NCBI GenBank assembly: GCA_963751795.1
Contig: CAVVVI010000005.1
Span: 62,001 to 126,000, forward strand
DNA length: 64,000 nucleotides
Source of the DNA: BOG-908 sp963751795
Lineage (GTDB): Bacteria; Pseudomonadota; Alphaproteobacteria; Acetobacterales; Acetobacteraceae
Direction: 5' to 3'
The number at the start of each line of letters is the position of its first letter. Positions within the stretch are counted from its first letter, which is position 1. Shown here piece after piece: positions 1-11,577 of this stretch. The position numbers and the translations under genes are program-made. The notes under the pieces were generated by a model. It ran no database searches. It was given only the letters and a program-made list of their open reading frames with translations, and was not told the origin of the DNA.

Positions 1-82
1 CCATTTCGGCCACTTCATCGCCATCTCGGACACCGCGCCCAACGGCGTCGCGCGCTCGTTCCTGGCCGTGCCGGCGCCGTAG
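1..82 (+). CDS. C-terminal fragment of an unidentified protein
   Basis: The frame starting at base 2 is open from the window edge and ends at a TAG at 80-82, giving about 26 residues ending in SFLAVPAP. It is convergent with secA, whose stop lies 15 bp further on. Its only support is the open frame and the sensible convergent layout; there is too little protein to name a family. Confidence 0.35.
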   Translation, partial: HFGHFIAISDTAPNGVARSFLAVPAP

Positions 83-97
83 CGGCCGGGCGCCGCG

Positions 98-2815
<2,718 letters not shown>

Positions 2816-2971
2816 CTCGCGCAGATAGGCGGCGGCAAGGGTGGGGTCAACCAAGCCCCCCGCCGGCCCGCCGTGCCGGGCGCCGGCCTTGCTTTTATTT
2901 CACCCCGCCAACCGTTGCCGCCTATCGCCCGATGCCGCATAAGCCCCGCGCCCCACCTTTCTGAGGTTCTT

Positions 2972-3928
2972 ATGCGCCTGCTGACCCTGACCACGGCCCT
3001 GACCGCGGCTGCACTCGCCCTTCCCGCTTCGGCGCAGACGGCCAAGGCCCCGGCCGCTGCCGCGCCCAAGGGCCCGCCGGTCACCGGTGCGCCCACGGCG
3101 CCGGCGGCGCAGAACCTGGTCATCGTCACCGTCAACGGCGATCCCATCCGCGTCAGCGATGTGGCTGCCTGGGTGGACGTGCACGTGCCCGCCGAGCAGC
3201 GCCAGCAGATCGGCCAGGAGAAGCTGTTCGGCGCCGCCGTCAACGAGCTGGCCACCGGCAAGGCGCTGCAGGTGATGGCGCGCAAGCAGGGCCTGGACCG
3301 CGATCCCGTCATCGCCCACCAAATGCAGGTGGCGGCCGATGAGGTTCTGCAGCGGGCGCTGCTGGTCAAGACCGTGCTGCCGATGGTCACCGAAGAGGCG
3401 ATCAAGGCCCAGTACGACAAGCAATATGCCGGCAAGCCGGGCGAGCCGCAGGTGCATGCCCGCCAGATCCTGGTCGATACCGATGCCAAGGCGCGCGACA
3501 TCATCAAGCAGCTGCAGGGCGGCGCCAAGTTCGAGGACCTGGCCAAGAAGTACAGCGACCCCAAGGATCCGGCGAGCGCCCAGGGCGGCGATCTCGGCAC
3601 CTTCAAGAAGGGCGACATGCTGCCCGAGTTCTCCGATGCCGCCTTCAAGCTGAAGAAGGGCGAGTACACCACCACCCCGGTCCACACGCGCTACGGCTAC
3701 CACGTGATCCAGGTGATCGACACCAGCGTCTCCACCCCGCCGGCCTACGACACGGTGCACGACGAGATCCGCCAGCAGCTGCTGCGCCAGGATGCCCAGG
3801 CGCTGGCCGCCAAGGCCAAGGAAGGCGTCAAGATCGTCACCTACGGCCCGGACGGCAAGCCCGTGAAGCCGGCCGCACCGGCCACCACAGGTGCGGCCGC
3901 GCCGGCCACGGCACCGGCCAAGAAGTAA
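2972..3928 (+). CDS. periplasmic parvulin-type peptidylprolyl isomerase (foldase)
   Basis: A secreted PPIase that catalyses cis-trans isomerisation of prolyl bonds in exported proteins. Of 318 residues, 1-22 form a Sec signal peptide ending ALPASAQ. A linker rich in Ala and Pro follows, then a SurA/PrsA-like helical region, then a rotamase domain at about 160-250 with the family motifs QVHARQILV, AKKYSDP, GGDLGTF and YGYHVIQV. The tail is again Ala/Pro/Lys-rich. The ATG has GAGG six bases upstream. Divergent from secA and followed after 7 bp by argJ, so the two may be co-transcribed. In homologues this protein is usually called foldase or PpiC-like; its clients cannot be deduced here. Confidence 0.93.
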   Translation: MRLLTLTTALTAAALALPASAQTAKAPAAAAPKGPPVTGAPTAPAAQNLVIVTVNGDPIRVSDVAAWVDVHVPAEQRQQIGQEKLFGAAVNELATGKALQVMARKQGLDRDPVIAHQMQVAADEVLQRALLVKTVLPMVTEEAIKAQYDKQYAGKPGEPQVHARQILVDTDAKARDIIKQLQGGAKFEDLAKKYSDPKDPASAQGGDLGTFKKGDMLPEFSDAAFKLKKGEYTTTPVHTRYGYHVIQVIDTSVSTPPAYDTVHDEIRQQLLRQDAQALAAKAKEGVKIVTYGPDGKPVKPAAPATTGAAAPATAPAKK

Positions 3929-3935
3929 GGGCACC

Positions 3936-5156
3936 GTGGCGGCCCAGCCGCCCGTCTCGCCCCTCGCCGTCCCGCTGCCGGACCTGCCGCCGATCGCCGG
4001 CGTCAGCTTCGCCACCGGGGCGGCCGGCATTCGCTACACTGGGCGCACCGACCTGTTCCTGGCGGCGCTGGCGCCCGGCACGACGGTAGCCGGCGCCTTC
4101 ACCCGCAACCGCTGCCCGGGTGCCCCCATCGACTGGTGCCGCGCCGCGCTGGCGGGCGGCACCGCCCGCGCGCTGGTGGTCAATGCCGGCAACGCCAACG
4201 TCTTCACCGGCCAGGCCGGGCGGGATGCCACGCAGGCCACCGCCGAGGCCGCCGCCGCCCTGCTCGGCTGCGCGCCGGGCGAAGTGTTCCTGGCCTCCAC
4301 CGGCGTGATCGGCCAGATGCTGCCCGCCGGGCGCATCACCGCCGCCCTCCCGACGCTGCACGCCAGCCTCTCGCCGCACGGCCTGGCCGATGCCGCGCGC
4401 GGCATGATGACGACCGACACCTTCCCAAAGGGCGCCACCCGGGTCGCCAGCCTGGGCGGCATCCCTGTCCGCATCGCCGGCATCGCCAAAGGCAGCGGCA
4501 TGGTGGCCCCCGACATGGCAACCATGCTGTGCTTCGTCTTCACCGACGCGGCGCTGCCGGCCGCCACGTTGCAGGCGCTGCTGGCCGCCGGCATCGAGCG
4601 CAGCTTCAACTGCATCACCGTGGATTCCGACACCTCCACCAGCGACACGGCGCTGCTGTTCGCCACCGGCCAGGCCGGCAACCCGCCCGATGCGCCCACC
4701 GCAGATTTCGCCCGCGCGCTGGACGATCTGCTGCTGGAACTGGCGCTCATGGTGGTGCGCGACGGCGAGGGCGCGCAGAAGCTCATCCGTATCGATGTCA
4801 TCGGCGCCACCGACCATGCCAGCGCCCGCCGGGTGGCGCTCGCGGTCGCCAACTCGCCGTTGGTCAAAACCGCCATTGCGGGCCAGGATGCCAATTGGGG
4901 CCGCATCGTCATGGCGGTCGGCCGCGCCGGCGAGCCGGCCGACCGCGACCGCCTGTCGATTGCCGTCGGCGGCACCTGGATGGCCCGCAACGGCAGCGTG
5001 GTGGACGGCTACGACGAAGCGCCGGTAGTGGCGCACATGCAGGGCCGCGAGATCGCCATCGCCATCGACCTCGGCCTGGGCAGCGGCGCCGGCACCGCCT
5101 GGACGTGCGATCTCACTCACGGCTACATCGACATCAATGGCAGCTACAGAAGCTAA
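3936..5156 (+). CDS. argJ: bifunctional ornithine acetyltransferase / N-acetylglutamate synthase
   Basis: ArgJ recycles the acetyl group from N-acetylornithine to glutamate, closing the cyclic arginine pathway; bifunctional members also start it from acetyl-CoA. The 406-residue protein has the self-cleavage segment KGSGMVAPDMATML; Thr196 becomes the N-terminal nucleophile of the beta chain. The C-terminus YIDINGSYRS is typical. I chose the GTG at 3936, which has AAGG just upstream, sits 7 bp after the preceding stop and gives a normal N-terminus. A longer frame starting at 3891 would run into the preceding gene. The last 20 bp overlap the next gene. Mono- versus bifunctionality cannot be decided from sequence alone. 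Confidence 0.95.
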   Translation: MAAQPPVSPLAVPLPDLPPIAGVSFATGAAGIRYTGRTDLFLAALAPGTTVAGAFTRNRCPGAPIDWCRAALAGGTARALVVNAGNANVFTGQAGRDATQATAEAAAALLGCAPGEVFLASTGVIGQMLPAGRITAALPTLHASLSPHGLADAARGMMTTDTFPKGATRVASLGGIPVRIAGIAKGSGMVAPDMATMLCFVFTDAALPAATLQALLAAGIERSFNCITVDSDTSTSDTALLFATGQAGNPPDAPTADFARALDDLLLELALMVVRDGEGAQKLIRIDVIGATDHASARRVALAVANSPLVKTAIAGQDANWGRIVMAVGRAGEPADRDRLSIAVGGTWMARNGSVVDGYDEAPVVAHMQGREIAIAIDLGLGSGAGTAWTCDLTHGYIDINGSYRS

Positions 5157-6150
5157 CCTCGCCGCCTCGCCCGACGGGTTCGCGCCGTTGGCCACCGAAC
5201 GCCTCACGCTGCGCCCGCCGCGGGCCGAGGATGCCGAGGCGATCCACCGGCTGGTCAACACCTGGCCGGTGGTGCGCATGCTGTCCCGCCTGCCCTACCC
5301 CTACCCGCGCGCGCTCACCGACGACTGGATCGCGTCCACCATCGCCCAGCGGCAGGATGGGCGGGCCTACCACCTCGCCATCACCGGGCAGGAAGACGGT
5401 ACGGAGATGGTGATCGGCTGCATCGGCCTGCGGCTGGATCTGGCGCCGCGCACCGGCAGCCTCGGCTACTGGGTGGGCCAGCGCTTCTGGGGCCACGGCG
5501 TGGCGCGCGAGGCAGCCGGCCGCGTGGTCAGCTGGGCGCTGGCCAACCTGCCGATCGACCGCGTCGTGGCCCAGGTGTCGCTGGACAACCCGGCTTCGGC
5601 CGCCGTGCTCGCCCATCTCGGCTTCCGCGAGACCGGCCGCGCCACCCAGCACTTCCTGGCCCGCGATGCCGAGGAGGAAGTGGCCGTGTTCGAGGCCACG
5701 CGGGAGGACGTGTTCGGCCATGTGGAAACCGAAGCGCCCGAGCCCGGCCACAAGCCGCTGCTGCTGGTCGCCGCCTGCGCGCTTGTCGATACCGACAGCC
5801 GCGTGCTGCTGGCGCGGCGTCCGGAAGGCAAGAAGATGGCCGGGCTGTGGGAATTCCCCGGCGGCAAGCTGCACGCCGGCGAGACGCCGGAAGCCGCCCT
5901 GATCCGCGAGCTGCACGAGGAGCTCGGCATCGACGTCACCGAAGCCTGCCTCGCCCCCTTTGCCTTCGCCAGCCACGCCTACGATCGTTTCCACCTGTTG
6001 ATGCCGCTGTATCTGTGCCGGCGGTGGCAGGGCTTCGTGCAGCCGCTGGAAGGCCAGACCCTGGCCTGGGTGCGCCCCGACAAGCTGACCGACTACGAGA
6101 TGCCCGCCGCCGACAAGCCGCTGGTGCCGCTGCTGCGCGACTTTCTCTAG
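5137..6150 (+). CDS. GNAT acetyltransferase fused to a Nudix (MutT-like) hydrolase
   Basis: A 337-residue two-domain protein. Residues about 20-175 resemble RimJ/RimL N-acetyltransferases, with the acetyl-CoA loop region GSLGYWVGQRFWGHGVAREA. Residues about 195-335 are a Nudix domain whose box starts at G242 (GKLHAGE, then RELHEELGI), as in 8-oxo-dGTP diphosphatases. The MutT half probably removes oxidised nucleotides; the acetyl acceptor of the first half is unknown. The gene starts inside the argJ coding end (20 bp overlap), so translation is probably coupled. I recall this fusion as annotated in related alphaproteobacteria, so it is probably real and not a run-on. Confidence 0.93.
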   Translation: MAATEANLAASPDGFAPLATERLTLRPPRAEDAEAIHRLVNTWPVVRMLSRLPYPYPRALTDDWIASTIAQRQDGRAYHLAITGQEDGTEMVIGCIGLRLDLAPRTGSLGYWVGQRFWGHGVAREAAGRVVSWALANLPIDRVVAQVSLDNPASAAVLAHLGFRETGRATQHFLARDAEEEVAVFEATREDVFGHVETEAPEPGHKPLLLVAACALVDTDSRVLLARRPEGKKMAGLWEFPGGKLHAGETPEAALIRELHEELGIDVTEACLAPFAFASHAYDRFHLLMPLYLCRRWQGFVQPLEGQTLAWVRPDKLTDYEMPAADKPLVPLLRDFL

Positions 6151-6171
6151 GTGCGCCCGCCGCACAGGGAA

Positions 6172-6196
6172 CCGGGCGGCCATGCAACCCGCCCGG
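6172..6196 (+). terminator. GC-rich hairpin after the GNAT-Nudix gene
   Basis: CCGGGCGG and CCGCCCGG form an 8-bp stem with a 9-base loop, starting 21 bp after the stop codon at 6150. No clear T run follows, so it is only a candidate terminator. Confidence 0.35.
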
Positions 6197-6313
6197 CCGG
6201 CCAATCTTTATGAAAACGTCATCCGCCGGCCCTGTCTGGGCTCGGCCGGACCGCGTATGCGCTCCAGCCACGCCGCCGGCGTACGCCCCCCACTCTCTGC
6301 ACGAGGCTCCGTT

Positions 6314-7321
6314 ATGCGCACCTTCCTCCTCCTGACGGCCGCCCTGCTCGGCGGCGCCGCCGCACCCGCCTACACCGTCACCAAAACGGTCCCGCTCGGC
6401 GCGCCCGACCGCTGGGATTACGTGAGCTTCGATGCCAAATCGCACCGCGTGTTCGTGGCCCATGCCGACCACACGGACGTGGTGGATGCCACCACCGGCC
6501 AGGTTGTGGGCAAGCTCGCGGGCCTCGATGGCGCGCACGGCCAGGCGGTGGATGCGCAGGGCCGCATCTGGGCCGATAGCGGCCAGACCAAGCGCGTCAC
6601 GGCCTACGATCCCGCCACCTTCAAGGCGCTGAAGACTCTGCCGGCGCAGACCGACGCGGACGCCGTTGTCGCCGACCCGTCCGGCAGCATGGTCGTCGTG
6701 CTCAACGGCGATGGCGAGAGCGCCACGCTGGTGGACACCGCGGCACAGACGGTGAAAGCCAACGTCAAGCTCGGCGGCGCACCGGAATTTGCCGCCGTGG
6801 ACAAAGCCGGCCACCTCTATGTCAATCTCGCCAGCACGAAGGAGATCGCCGTCGTCGATACCGGCGCCGCCCGCGTCACCGCGCGCTACGCCGTGCCGGA
6901 TTGCCTCTCCCCGCACGGCCTGGCGATGGATTCCGAGACGCACCGCCTGTTCACCACCTGCGAGAACCTCAAGATGCTCGTCGTCGATGCGGGCAACGGC
7001 CACATGCTGCAATCCCTGCCGATCGGCAGCGGCACCGATGCGGCGGCGTTCGATCCGGTCCGCCACCTCGTGTACAGCTCGAACAATGACGGCACGCTCA
7101 CGGTCTTCCACGAGGACGCGGCAGGCACGCTGACCGCGCTCGGCGCAGTCAAGACCGCAGAAGGCGCGCGCACCCTCGCCGTCGATCCCTCGAACGGCCG
7201 CGTGTTCCTGGTCACCGGCGAGCTGGACGGCCAGCAGCCCGCGCCGGTGGAAGGCCGCGTGCGCTACCGCTACAAGCCCGGCTCGGTGCATCTGATCTTC
7301 CTCGATCCCGCACACAGCTAG
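6314..7321 (+). CDS. exported YncE-like beta-propeller protein
   Basis: A 335-residue protein with a short signal peptide (MRTFLLLTAALLGGAAAPAY) and repeated blades of the type found in YncE/NHL/SMP-30-like propellers, for example HRVFVAHADHTDVVDATTGQ and NGRVFLVTG. It should be periplasmic. These proteins usually act as binding scaffolds, and I see no catalytic motif. The ATG at 6314 is chosen because the signal peptide starts there; a longer frame from 6182 has no N-terminal logic. It stands alone between a candidate terminator and a short gap before the next gene. Confidence 0.85.
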   Translation: MRTFLLLTAALLGGAAAPAYTVTKTVPLGAPDRWDYVSFDAKSHRVFVAHADHTDVVDATTGQVVGKLAGLDGAHGQAVDAQGRIWADSGQTKRVTAYDPATFKALKTLPAQTDADAVVADPSGSMVVVLNGDGESATLVDTAAQTVKANVKLGGAPEFAAVDKAGHLYVNLASTKEIAVVDTGAARVTARYAVPDCLSPHGLAMDSETHRLFTTCENLKMLVVDAGNGHMLQSLPIGSGTDAAAFDPVRHLVYSSNNDGTLTVFHEDAAGTLTALGAVKTAEGARTLAVDPSNGRVFLVTGELDGQQPAPVEGRVRYRYKPGSVHLIFLDPAHS

Positions 7322-7417
7322 CGCACAGCGCCCAGGGGTCGCCCGGCCGGCAGGCCCGGCACCCCGCCCTGGCCAGCCGACTTACGCCCTGATCGGAAAC
7401 GTTCTACCCACGCGCGC

Positions 7418-9451
7418 ATGAAGCTGCGCCTGCACGCCGCGGTCTACGGCCTCTTCGCCGGGATCGTCATCCTCGCCTGCCACGCTCTGCCGGGCTGGGA
7501 CCTGACGGCCGGCTTCGTCGCCGGCCGGCTTGTCGCCGCGGGCCACGCAGCCGCCATCTACGCCCCCGCCATGCAGCCGCCCGGCAGCACGCTGGATCCG
7601 CTCTGGGCGCAAACCGCGCGGCAGGGCGGCATCGCCGACGCGGTCGTCACGCCCTACGTGCAATCGCCGCTCTGGGCCTGGGCGCTCGCACCGCTGGCCG
7701 CCCATACCGGTTTCGCCGCCTTCAAGCTGCTGTTCGGCGCCATCCTGGCCGCCAGCACGGTCGCAGTCGTCTGGCTCGGGTGCCGGCTCTGGGCTCCTGG
7801 CCTCTCCGGGGCGCGGTGGCAGGCTGTGCTGCTGCTGGCGCTGGCGGTCAGCGAACCGTTCGTGCAGGCCGCCGTGCTGTGCCAGACGCATCTGATCTTT
7901 GTGGCCATCACCCTGCTGGCGATCGCCTGCCTGCCCCGCCGTCCGCTCGCGGCCGGCGGCCTGCTGGCAGTCGCCGCCTGCATCAAGATCACGCCGGCCT
8001 GGCTGGCACTCACCTGGCTGGCAGCGGGCCACCGGCGCGCCTGCCTCGGCTTTGCCGCCGGTGCCGCCGTGCTGGCGGCCGCCACGCTGCTGGCCGCCGG
8101 CCCGGCGCTCACCGCGCAGTATGTGCACGTGCTGCAGGGCTACAGCCGCACGGTGTCGCTCAACTTCAACAACGATTCGCTGGCCACCGTGCTGCTCGGC
8201 GCCCGACTGACCGCGGCCACCGCATTCCACCCCATTCCGCTGCCGCTGCCGGGCTGGATCGGCCTGCTCTCGGCCGCCCTGCTCGCCACCGCCGCTCTGG
8301 CCGGCGGCCTGGCGGACCGCCACCACGCGCCGGACGGCGGCAGCACGCCGGGCACGCTCGTCACCCTGGTGGCCGCCACCGCCTTCACGCCGCTGGCCTG
8401 GAACCACTATTTCGTCGTGCTGATCCTGCCGGCCATGGCCTTCCTGCAGCGGTGGCGCACCGGCGGCAGCCTTGCCTGGCCCGCCTTGGCACTGGCGGTG
8501 CTGGCGCTGGATTGCTGGCCGCTGGCTTACGGCGTGGGCGATCCGCTCGCCGCCGTCGCCCGGCGCAGCGAGTTCTGGGCCGCCATGCTCTGCATCGCCG
8601 GGCTGGCGCTGCTGGCGGCACGGCGTGCCGGCCAGGCTTCTCCGGACCGTTCCCCCGGGCGAGGCTTCCCTTGCCACCCTGCCCGCCGCTACCCTGGTCC
8701 CATGAACCCGACCGCCTGCCTCATCGTCATCGGCAACGAAGTCCTCTCCGGGCGCACGCAGGATACCAACACCAACTACCTGGCCCAGCGCCTGGGCGAG
8801 ATCGGCATCCCGCTGCGCGAAGTCCGCGTCATCCCCGACGTGGCCGAGACGATCATCAGCACCGTCAACGAGGTGCGCGCGCGGTTCGACCACGTATTCA
8901 CCACCGGCGGCATCGGCCCCACCCACGACGACATCACTAGCGCCTGCATCGCCGCCGCGTTCGGCGTGCCGTGGGAGCCGGAGCCTACCGTGTGGGCGCG
9001 CATGGAAGCGCACTACCCGCCCGGCACCTTCAACGCCGCCCGCCAGCGCATGGCCACCATGCCGCGCGGCGCCGTCATCATCGACAATGGCCACGTGGCT
9101 CCCGGCTACTCCATCGGCAACGTGCACGTGATGGCCGGCGTGCCCGCCATCATGCGCCTGATGTTCGAATGCCTCGCCCCCACGCTGGCCGGCGGCGCCC
9201 CGGTGCTCAGCCGCAGCCTGCACGCCACTGGCGTGCGCGAGGGCGACATCGCTGCCGGGCTCACGGAAATCCAGCAGCACTACCCCGCGCTCGATATCGG
9301 CAGCTATCCGTATTTCCGCGACAAGGTCTCGGGCGTCGCCATCGTCGCCAAGGGCACCGAAGCCGCAGCGGCCGAAGCGGCGATCGGCGAGGTGGACGCG
9401 CTGTTCCGCAGCCTCGGCTGCACGCCGGTCCCCGGCGAGCCGAAGGACTGA
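7418..9451 (+). CDS. GT87-like polytopic membrane protein in frame with a CinA/MoaB domain
   Basis: One open frame of 677 codons. Residues 1 to about 415 are a DUF2029/GT87-type membrane protein with some ten hydrophobic segments. It resembles polyprenol-phosphate-mannose-dependent mannosyltransferases and has family-like patches such as ACIKITPAWLALTWL. Residues 429-677 are a complete COG1058 domain with its own Met. No stop separates the two. Membrane transferase and molybdopterin-binding domain have no obvious joint function. The +1 frame through the junction ends in an ATGA overlap at 8702-8705, which suggests the fusion may come from one extra base in the C5 run at 8652-8656. I am sure of both halves but not of the fusion. 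Confidence 0.7.
   Translation: MKLRLHAAVYGLFAGIVILACHALPGWDLTAGFVAGRLVAAGHAAAIYAPAMQPPGSTLDPLWAQTARQGGIADAVVTPYVQSPLWAWALAPLAAHTGFAAFKLLFGAILAASTVAVVWLGCRLWAPGLSGARWQAVLLLALAVSEPFVQAAVLCQTHLIFVAITLLAIACLPRRPLAAGGLLAVAACIKITPAWLALTWLAAGHRRACLGFAAGAAVLAAATLLAAGPALTAQYVHVLQGYSRTVSLNFNNDSLATVLLGARLTAATAFHPIPLPLPGWIGLLSAALLATAALAGGLADRHHAPDGGSTPGTLVTLVAATAFTPLAWNHYFVVLILPAMAFLQRWRTGGSLAWPALALAVLALDCWPLAYGVGDPLAAVARRSEFWAAMLCIAGLALLAARRAGQASPDRSPGRGFPCHPARRYPGPMNPTACLIVIGNEVLSGRTQDTNTNYLAQRLGEIGIPLREVRVIPDVAETIISTVNEVRARFDHVFTTGGIGPTHDDITSACIAAAFGVPWEPEPTVWARMEAHYPPGTFNAARQRMATMPRGAVIIDNGHVAPGYSIGNVHVMAGVPAIMRLMFECLAPTLAGGAPVLSRSLHATGVREGDIAAGLTEIQQHYPALDIGSYPYFRDKVSGVAIVAKGTEAAAAEAAIGEVDALFRSLGCTPVPGEPKD
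8702..9451 (+). CDS. CinA-like competence/damage-inducible protein A, molybdopterin-binding domain
   Basis: From the ATG at 8702 the product is 249 residues, the normal length of stand-alone COG1058 proteins without the CinA nicotinamidase half. The MoCF/MoaB-type fold is shown by IVIGNEVLSGRTQDTN, FTTGGIGPTHDD and VMAGVPAIMRLMF. Relatives are linked to nucleotide (ADP-ribose) hydrolysis or molybdopterin handling; the exact role here is unknown. No Shine-Dalgarno sequence precedes the ATG, which fits translation coupled to the upstream gene. It is listed separately because this is probably the true protein; the alternative is the 677-residue fusion. Confidence 0.7.
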   Translation: MNPTACLIVIGNEVLSGRTQDTNTNYLAQRLGEIGIPLREVRVIPDVAETIISTVNEVRARFDHVFTTGGIGPTHDDITSACIAAAFGVPWEPEPTVWARMEAHYPPGTFNAARQRMATMPRGAVIIDNGHVAPGYSIGNVHVMAGVPAIMRLMFECLAPTLAGGAPVLSRSLHATGVREGDIAAGLTEIQQHYPALDIGSYPYFRDKVSGVAIVAKGTEAAAAEAAIGEVDALFRSLGCTPVPGEPKD

Positions 9452-9464
9452 GCCGGCAGGCCGG

Positions 9465-10454
9465 TCAGCCGGGCGGTGCCGGTGCGGCATCCCGCCGCGC
9501 GCTGCCTACCAGCGTCACAACCGCGAGCCAGAACACCACCGTCAGTTCGGCAAACACCCGCACCTCCCGCAGGCGGCCCACCACGAACATCAGCACGAAC
9601 CACAGCGGCGTCGTCACCAGGATCACCCGGCGCAGGCCCGGATGCGTCAGCCGGCGCCACAGCAGCAGCACCGGCACCCACAGCCAGCACAATGCGCTCA
9701 GCAGCGCCGGCCAGATCGCCGGGTCGCGCAGATCCTGCCAGTTATTGCCCAGCTCGATCACCATGCCACCCGGCGTGCCGAACACGTGCTTGACCACGCT
9801 CTCGCGCGGGTTGCCGGCATAGAGGTGATGCACCAGCACCCAGGCCGCCAGCCATAGCACCGCCAGCCCGGCGGCCAGGCGCAGGCGGGCGGGCAGCGCC
9901 GGCTGCGGCCACAGCACCACCAGCGGAATCAGCAGCAGGCAGGTCTCCCGGCTGAGTGCCGCCACCGCGAACAGCGCCAGGCACGCCAGGCTGCGGCCGC
10001 ACAGGAAGGCCGCGAGGCTGGCCATGAACAGCGCCAGGCTCGGCAGGTCGTAGAAGTAGCTGAACCGGTAATCGTAACCCGGTGCGACGAACAGCACATA
10101 GAGCGGCATAGCGAAGCTGAGCCCGGCTGCCACGGCGAACAGCCCGCCCTGCACCATGCGGGCGGCGATCAGCCGCGCGCTGCCCAGGATCGCCAGCACC
10201 GAGAGCGTGACCAGCGCGGCCAGGCTCGCCGGCAGGCCGGCCCCCAGCCCGCCGGGCGCATGCATCAGCCGCAGCACCCAGCCGGTCAGCGCACGGTGCT
10301 GGAACGGCACACGCTCCAACCCGGCCGCGTAATCGGCCAGCGTGAGATAGGGTGTGGTGCCGAGGAAATAGCCGACGGTGAAATGCAGCGCGATCAGCAC
10401 CGCCATCAGCCAGAACAGCGCTTCCTGCCGGCGCACGCCCACCGCCGGCGTCAA
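9465..10454 (-). CDS. polytopic membrane protein, glycosyltransferase-like
   Basis: About 329 residues with nine or so hydrophobic helices and polar loops such as PYLTLADYAAGLERVPFQHRALTGW and FYDLPSLALF. The layout recalls GT-C or EpsG-like membrane proteins, but no diagnostic motif is visible. The TTG at 10454 lies two bases past the accA stop, suggesting translational coupling; GTG at 10442 or ATG at 10406 are alternatives. It converges with the CinA domain gene, 13 bp away. The position between two GT87-like genes suggests a role in glycan or lipid-linked sugar handling, which is an inference. Confidence 0.7.
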   Translation of the reverse strand: MTPAVGVRRQEALFWLMAVLIALHFTVGYFLGTTPYLTLADYAAGLERVPFQHRALTGWVLRLMHAPGGLGAGLPASLAALVTLSVLAILGSARLIAARMVQGGLFAVAAGLSFAMPLYVLFVAPGYDYRFSYFYDLPSLALFMASLAAFLCGRSLACLALFAVAALSRETCLLLIPLVVLWPQPALPARLRLAAGLAVLWLAAWVLVHHLYAGNPRESVVKHVFGTPGGMVIELGNNWQDLRDPAIWPALLSALCWLWVPVLLLWRRLTHPGLRRVILVTTPLWFVLMFVVGRLREVRVFAELTVVFWLAVVTLVGSARRDAAPAPPG

Positions 10455-10456
10455 GG

Positions 10457-11413
10457 CTAGACCAGCCCCTCGCGTCCCATGGCCAGGAACTTCTCCCGCC
10501 GCTGCGCGCGCAATGCCGCGGGGTCCAGCGCCAGCAGCGGCGCCAGCGCCTCGTCGATCGCCGCACCCACGGCGGCCACGGCGGCTTCGGGCTCGCGATG
10601 CGCGCCACCCAGCGGCTCGGCCACCACGGTATCGATCAGCCGCAGCGCCTTCAGGTCGTTGGCCGTCAGCTTCAGGGCTTCGGCCGCCGTCGCCGCCTGC
10701 GCCGAATCGCGCCACAGGATGGTGGCGCAGCCTTCCGGCGAGATCACCGAGTAGACCGAATGCTCCAGCATCAGCACGCGGTCGCCGGTGGCCAGCGCGA
10801 TGGCGCCGCCCGAGCCGCCTTCGCCGATGATGGTGGCCACGATCGGCACCGGCGCCTCCAGGCAGGCCAGCGTGGAGCGTGCGATGGCCTCGGCCTGCCC
10901 GCGCGCTTCGGCATCGATGCCGGGGAACGCGCCCGAGGTATCGACGAAGGTGAGCAGCGGCAGGCCGAACCGCCCGGCCATCTCGATCAGCCGCCGCGCC
11001 TTGCGGTAGCCCTCCGGCTTGGCCGAGCCGAAATTGTGCCGCACGCGGGACTCGGTTTCGGTGCCCTTCTCGGTGCCGAGCACCACCACCGGCCGGCCGC
11101 GGAAGCGCCCCAGCCCGCCCACGATGGCGGCGTCCTCGGCAAAGGCGCGGTCGCCGGCCAGCGGCGTGAAGTCGGTGATCAGCCGGGCGATGTAGGTCAG
11201 CGTCCGCGGCCGGTCCTCGTGACGGGCCACCTGGGTCTTTTGCCACGGGGTCAGCTTGGCATAGGTCGCGCGCAGCTGGCGGTCGGCCTTGTCGGTCAGG
11301 CGCGCCACCTCGTCGGCAATGTTCATGCCGTCCGGCTCGCTCATCCGGCGCAGTTCCTCGATCTTGCTTTCCAGCTCGGCGATCGGTTTTTCGAAGTCCA
11401 GGAAATGCCTCAT
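10457..11413 (-). CDS. accA: acetyl-CoA carboxylase carboxyltransferase subunit alpha
   Basis: AccA with AccD transfers the carboxyl group from biotin to acetyl-CoA, making malonyl-CoA, the first committed step of fatty acid synthesis. The 318 residues begin with the family N-terminus MRHFLDFEKPIAELESKIEEL. The crotonase-fold core carries DTSGAFPGIDAEARGQAEAI and GEGGSGGAIALATGDRV. The C-terminus REKFLAMGREGLV is typical. accD is not in the window, as is common. The downstream gene starts two bases after the stop. Divergent from the GT87-like gene at 11578. Confidence 0.97.
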   Translation of the reverse strand: MRHFLDFEKPIAELESKIEELRRMSEPDGMNIADEVARLTDKADRQLRATYAKLTPWQKTQVARHEDRPRTLTYIARLITDFTPLAGDRAFAEDAAIVGGLGRFRGRPVVVLGTEKGTETESRVRHNFGSAKPEGYRKARRLIEMAGRFGLPLLTFVDTSGAFPGIDAEARGQAEAIARSTLACLEAPVPIVATIIGEGGSGGAIALATGDRVLMLEHSVYSVISPEGCATILWRDSAQAATAAEALKLTANDLKALRLIDTVVAEPLGGAHREPEAAVAAVGAAIDEALAPLLALDPAALRAQRREKFLAMGREGLV

Positions 11414-11577
11414 GGTCGGGGGGGTCTAATCACACGCTTGCGCGAACCGCCAGGGGTGCGGCGCCCCGGCGGGCGGCCGGCGGTTGTTTTTTGTGCGAAA
11501 GGGCGGCCCGGCACGCCGGCCTGCCGCGCCGCGCCGCGCTTTTCCTGCCCGCGAGGCCTTCCTTCGGCACGCCTGGC

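Noticed and set aside
2816..2854. Upstream TTG start for secA adding 13 residues
   Set aside because: Homologous SecA proteins begin at the internal Met (MFSSIARA), though the G-rich site before the TTG keeps a small doubt.
7382..9490. 702-codon open frame on the reverse strand over the GT87/CinA genes
   Set aside because: It is a GC-driven mirror of a real gene: the translation is Gly/Ala/Arg/His-rich with no domain, while the forward strand gives clear membrane and CinA motifs.
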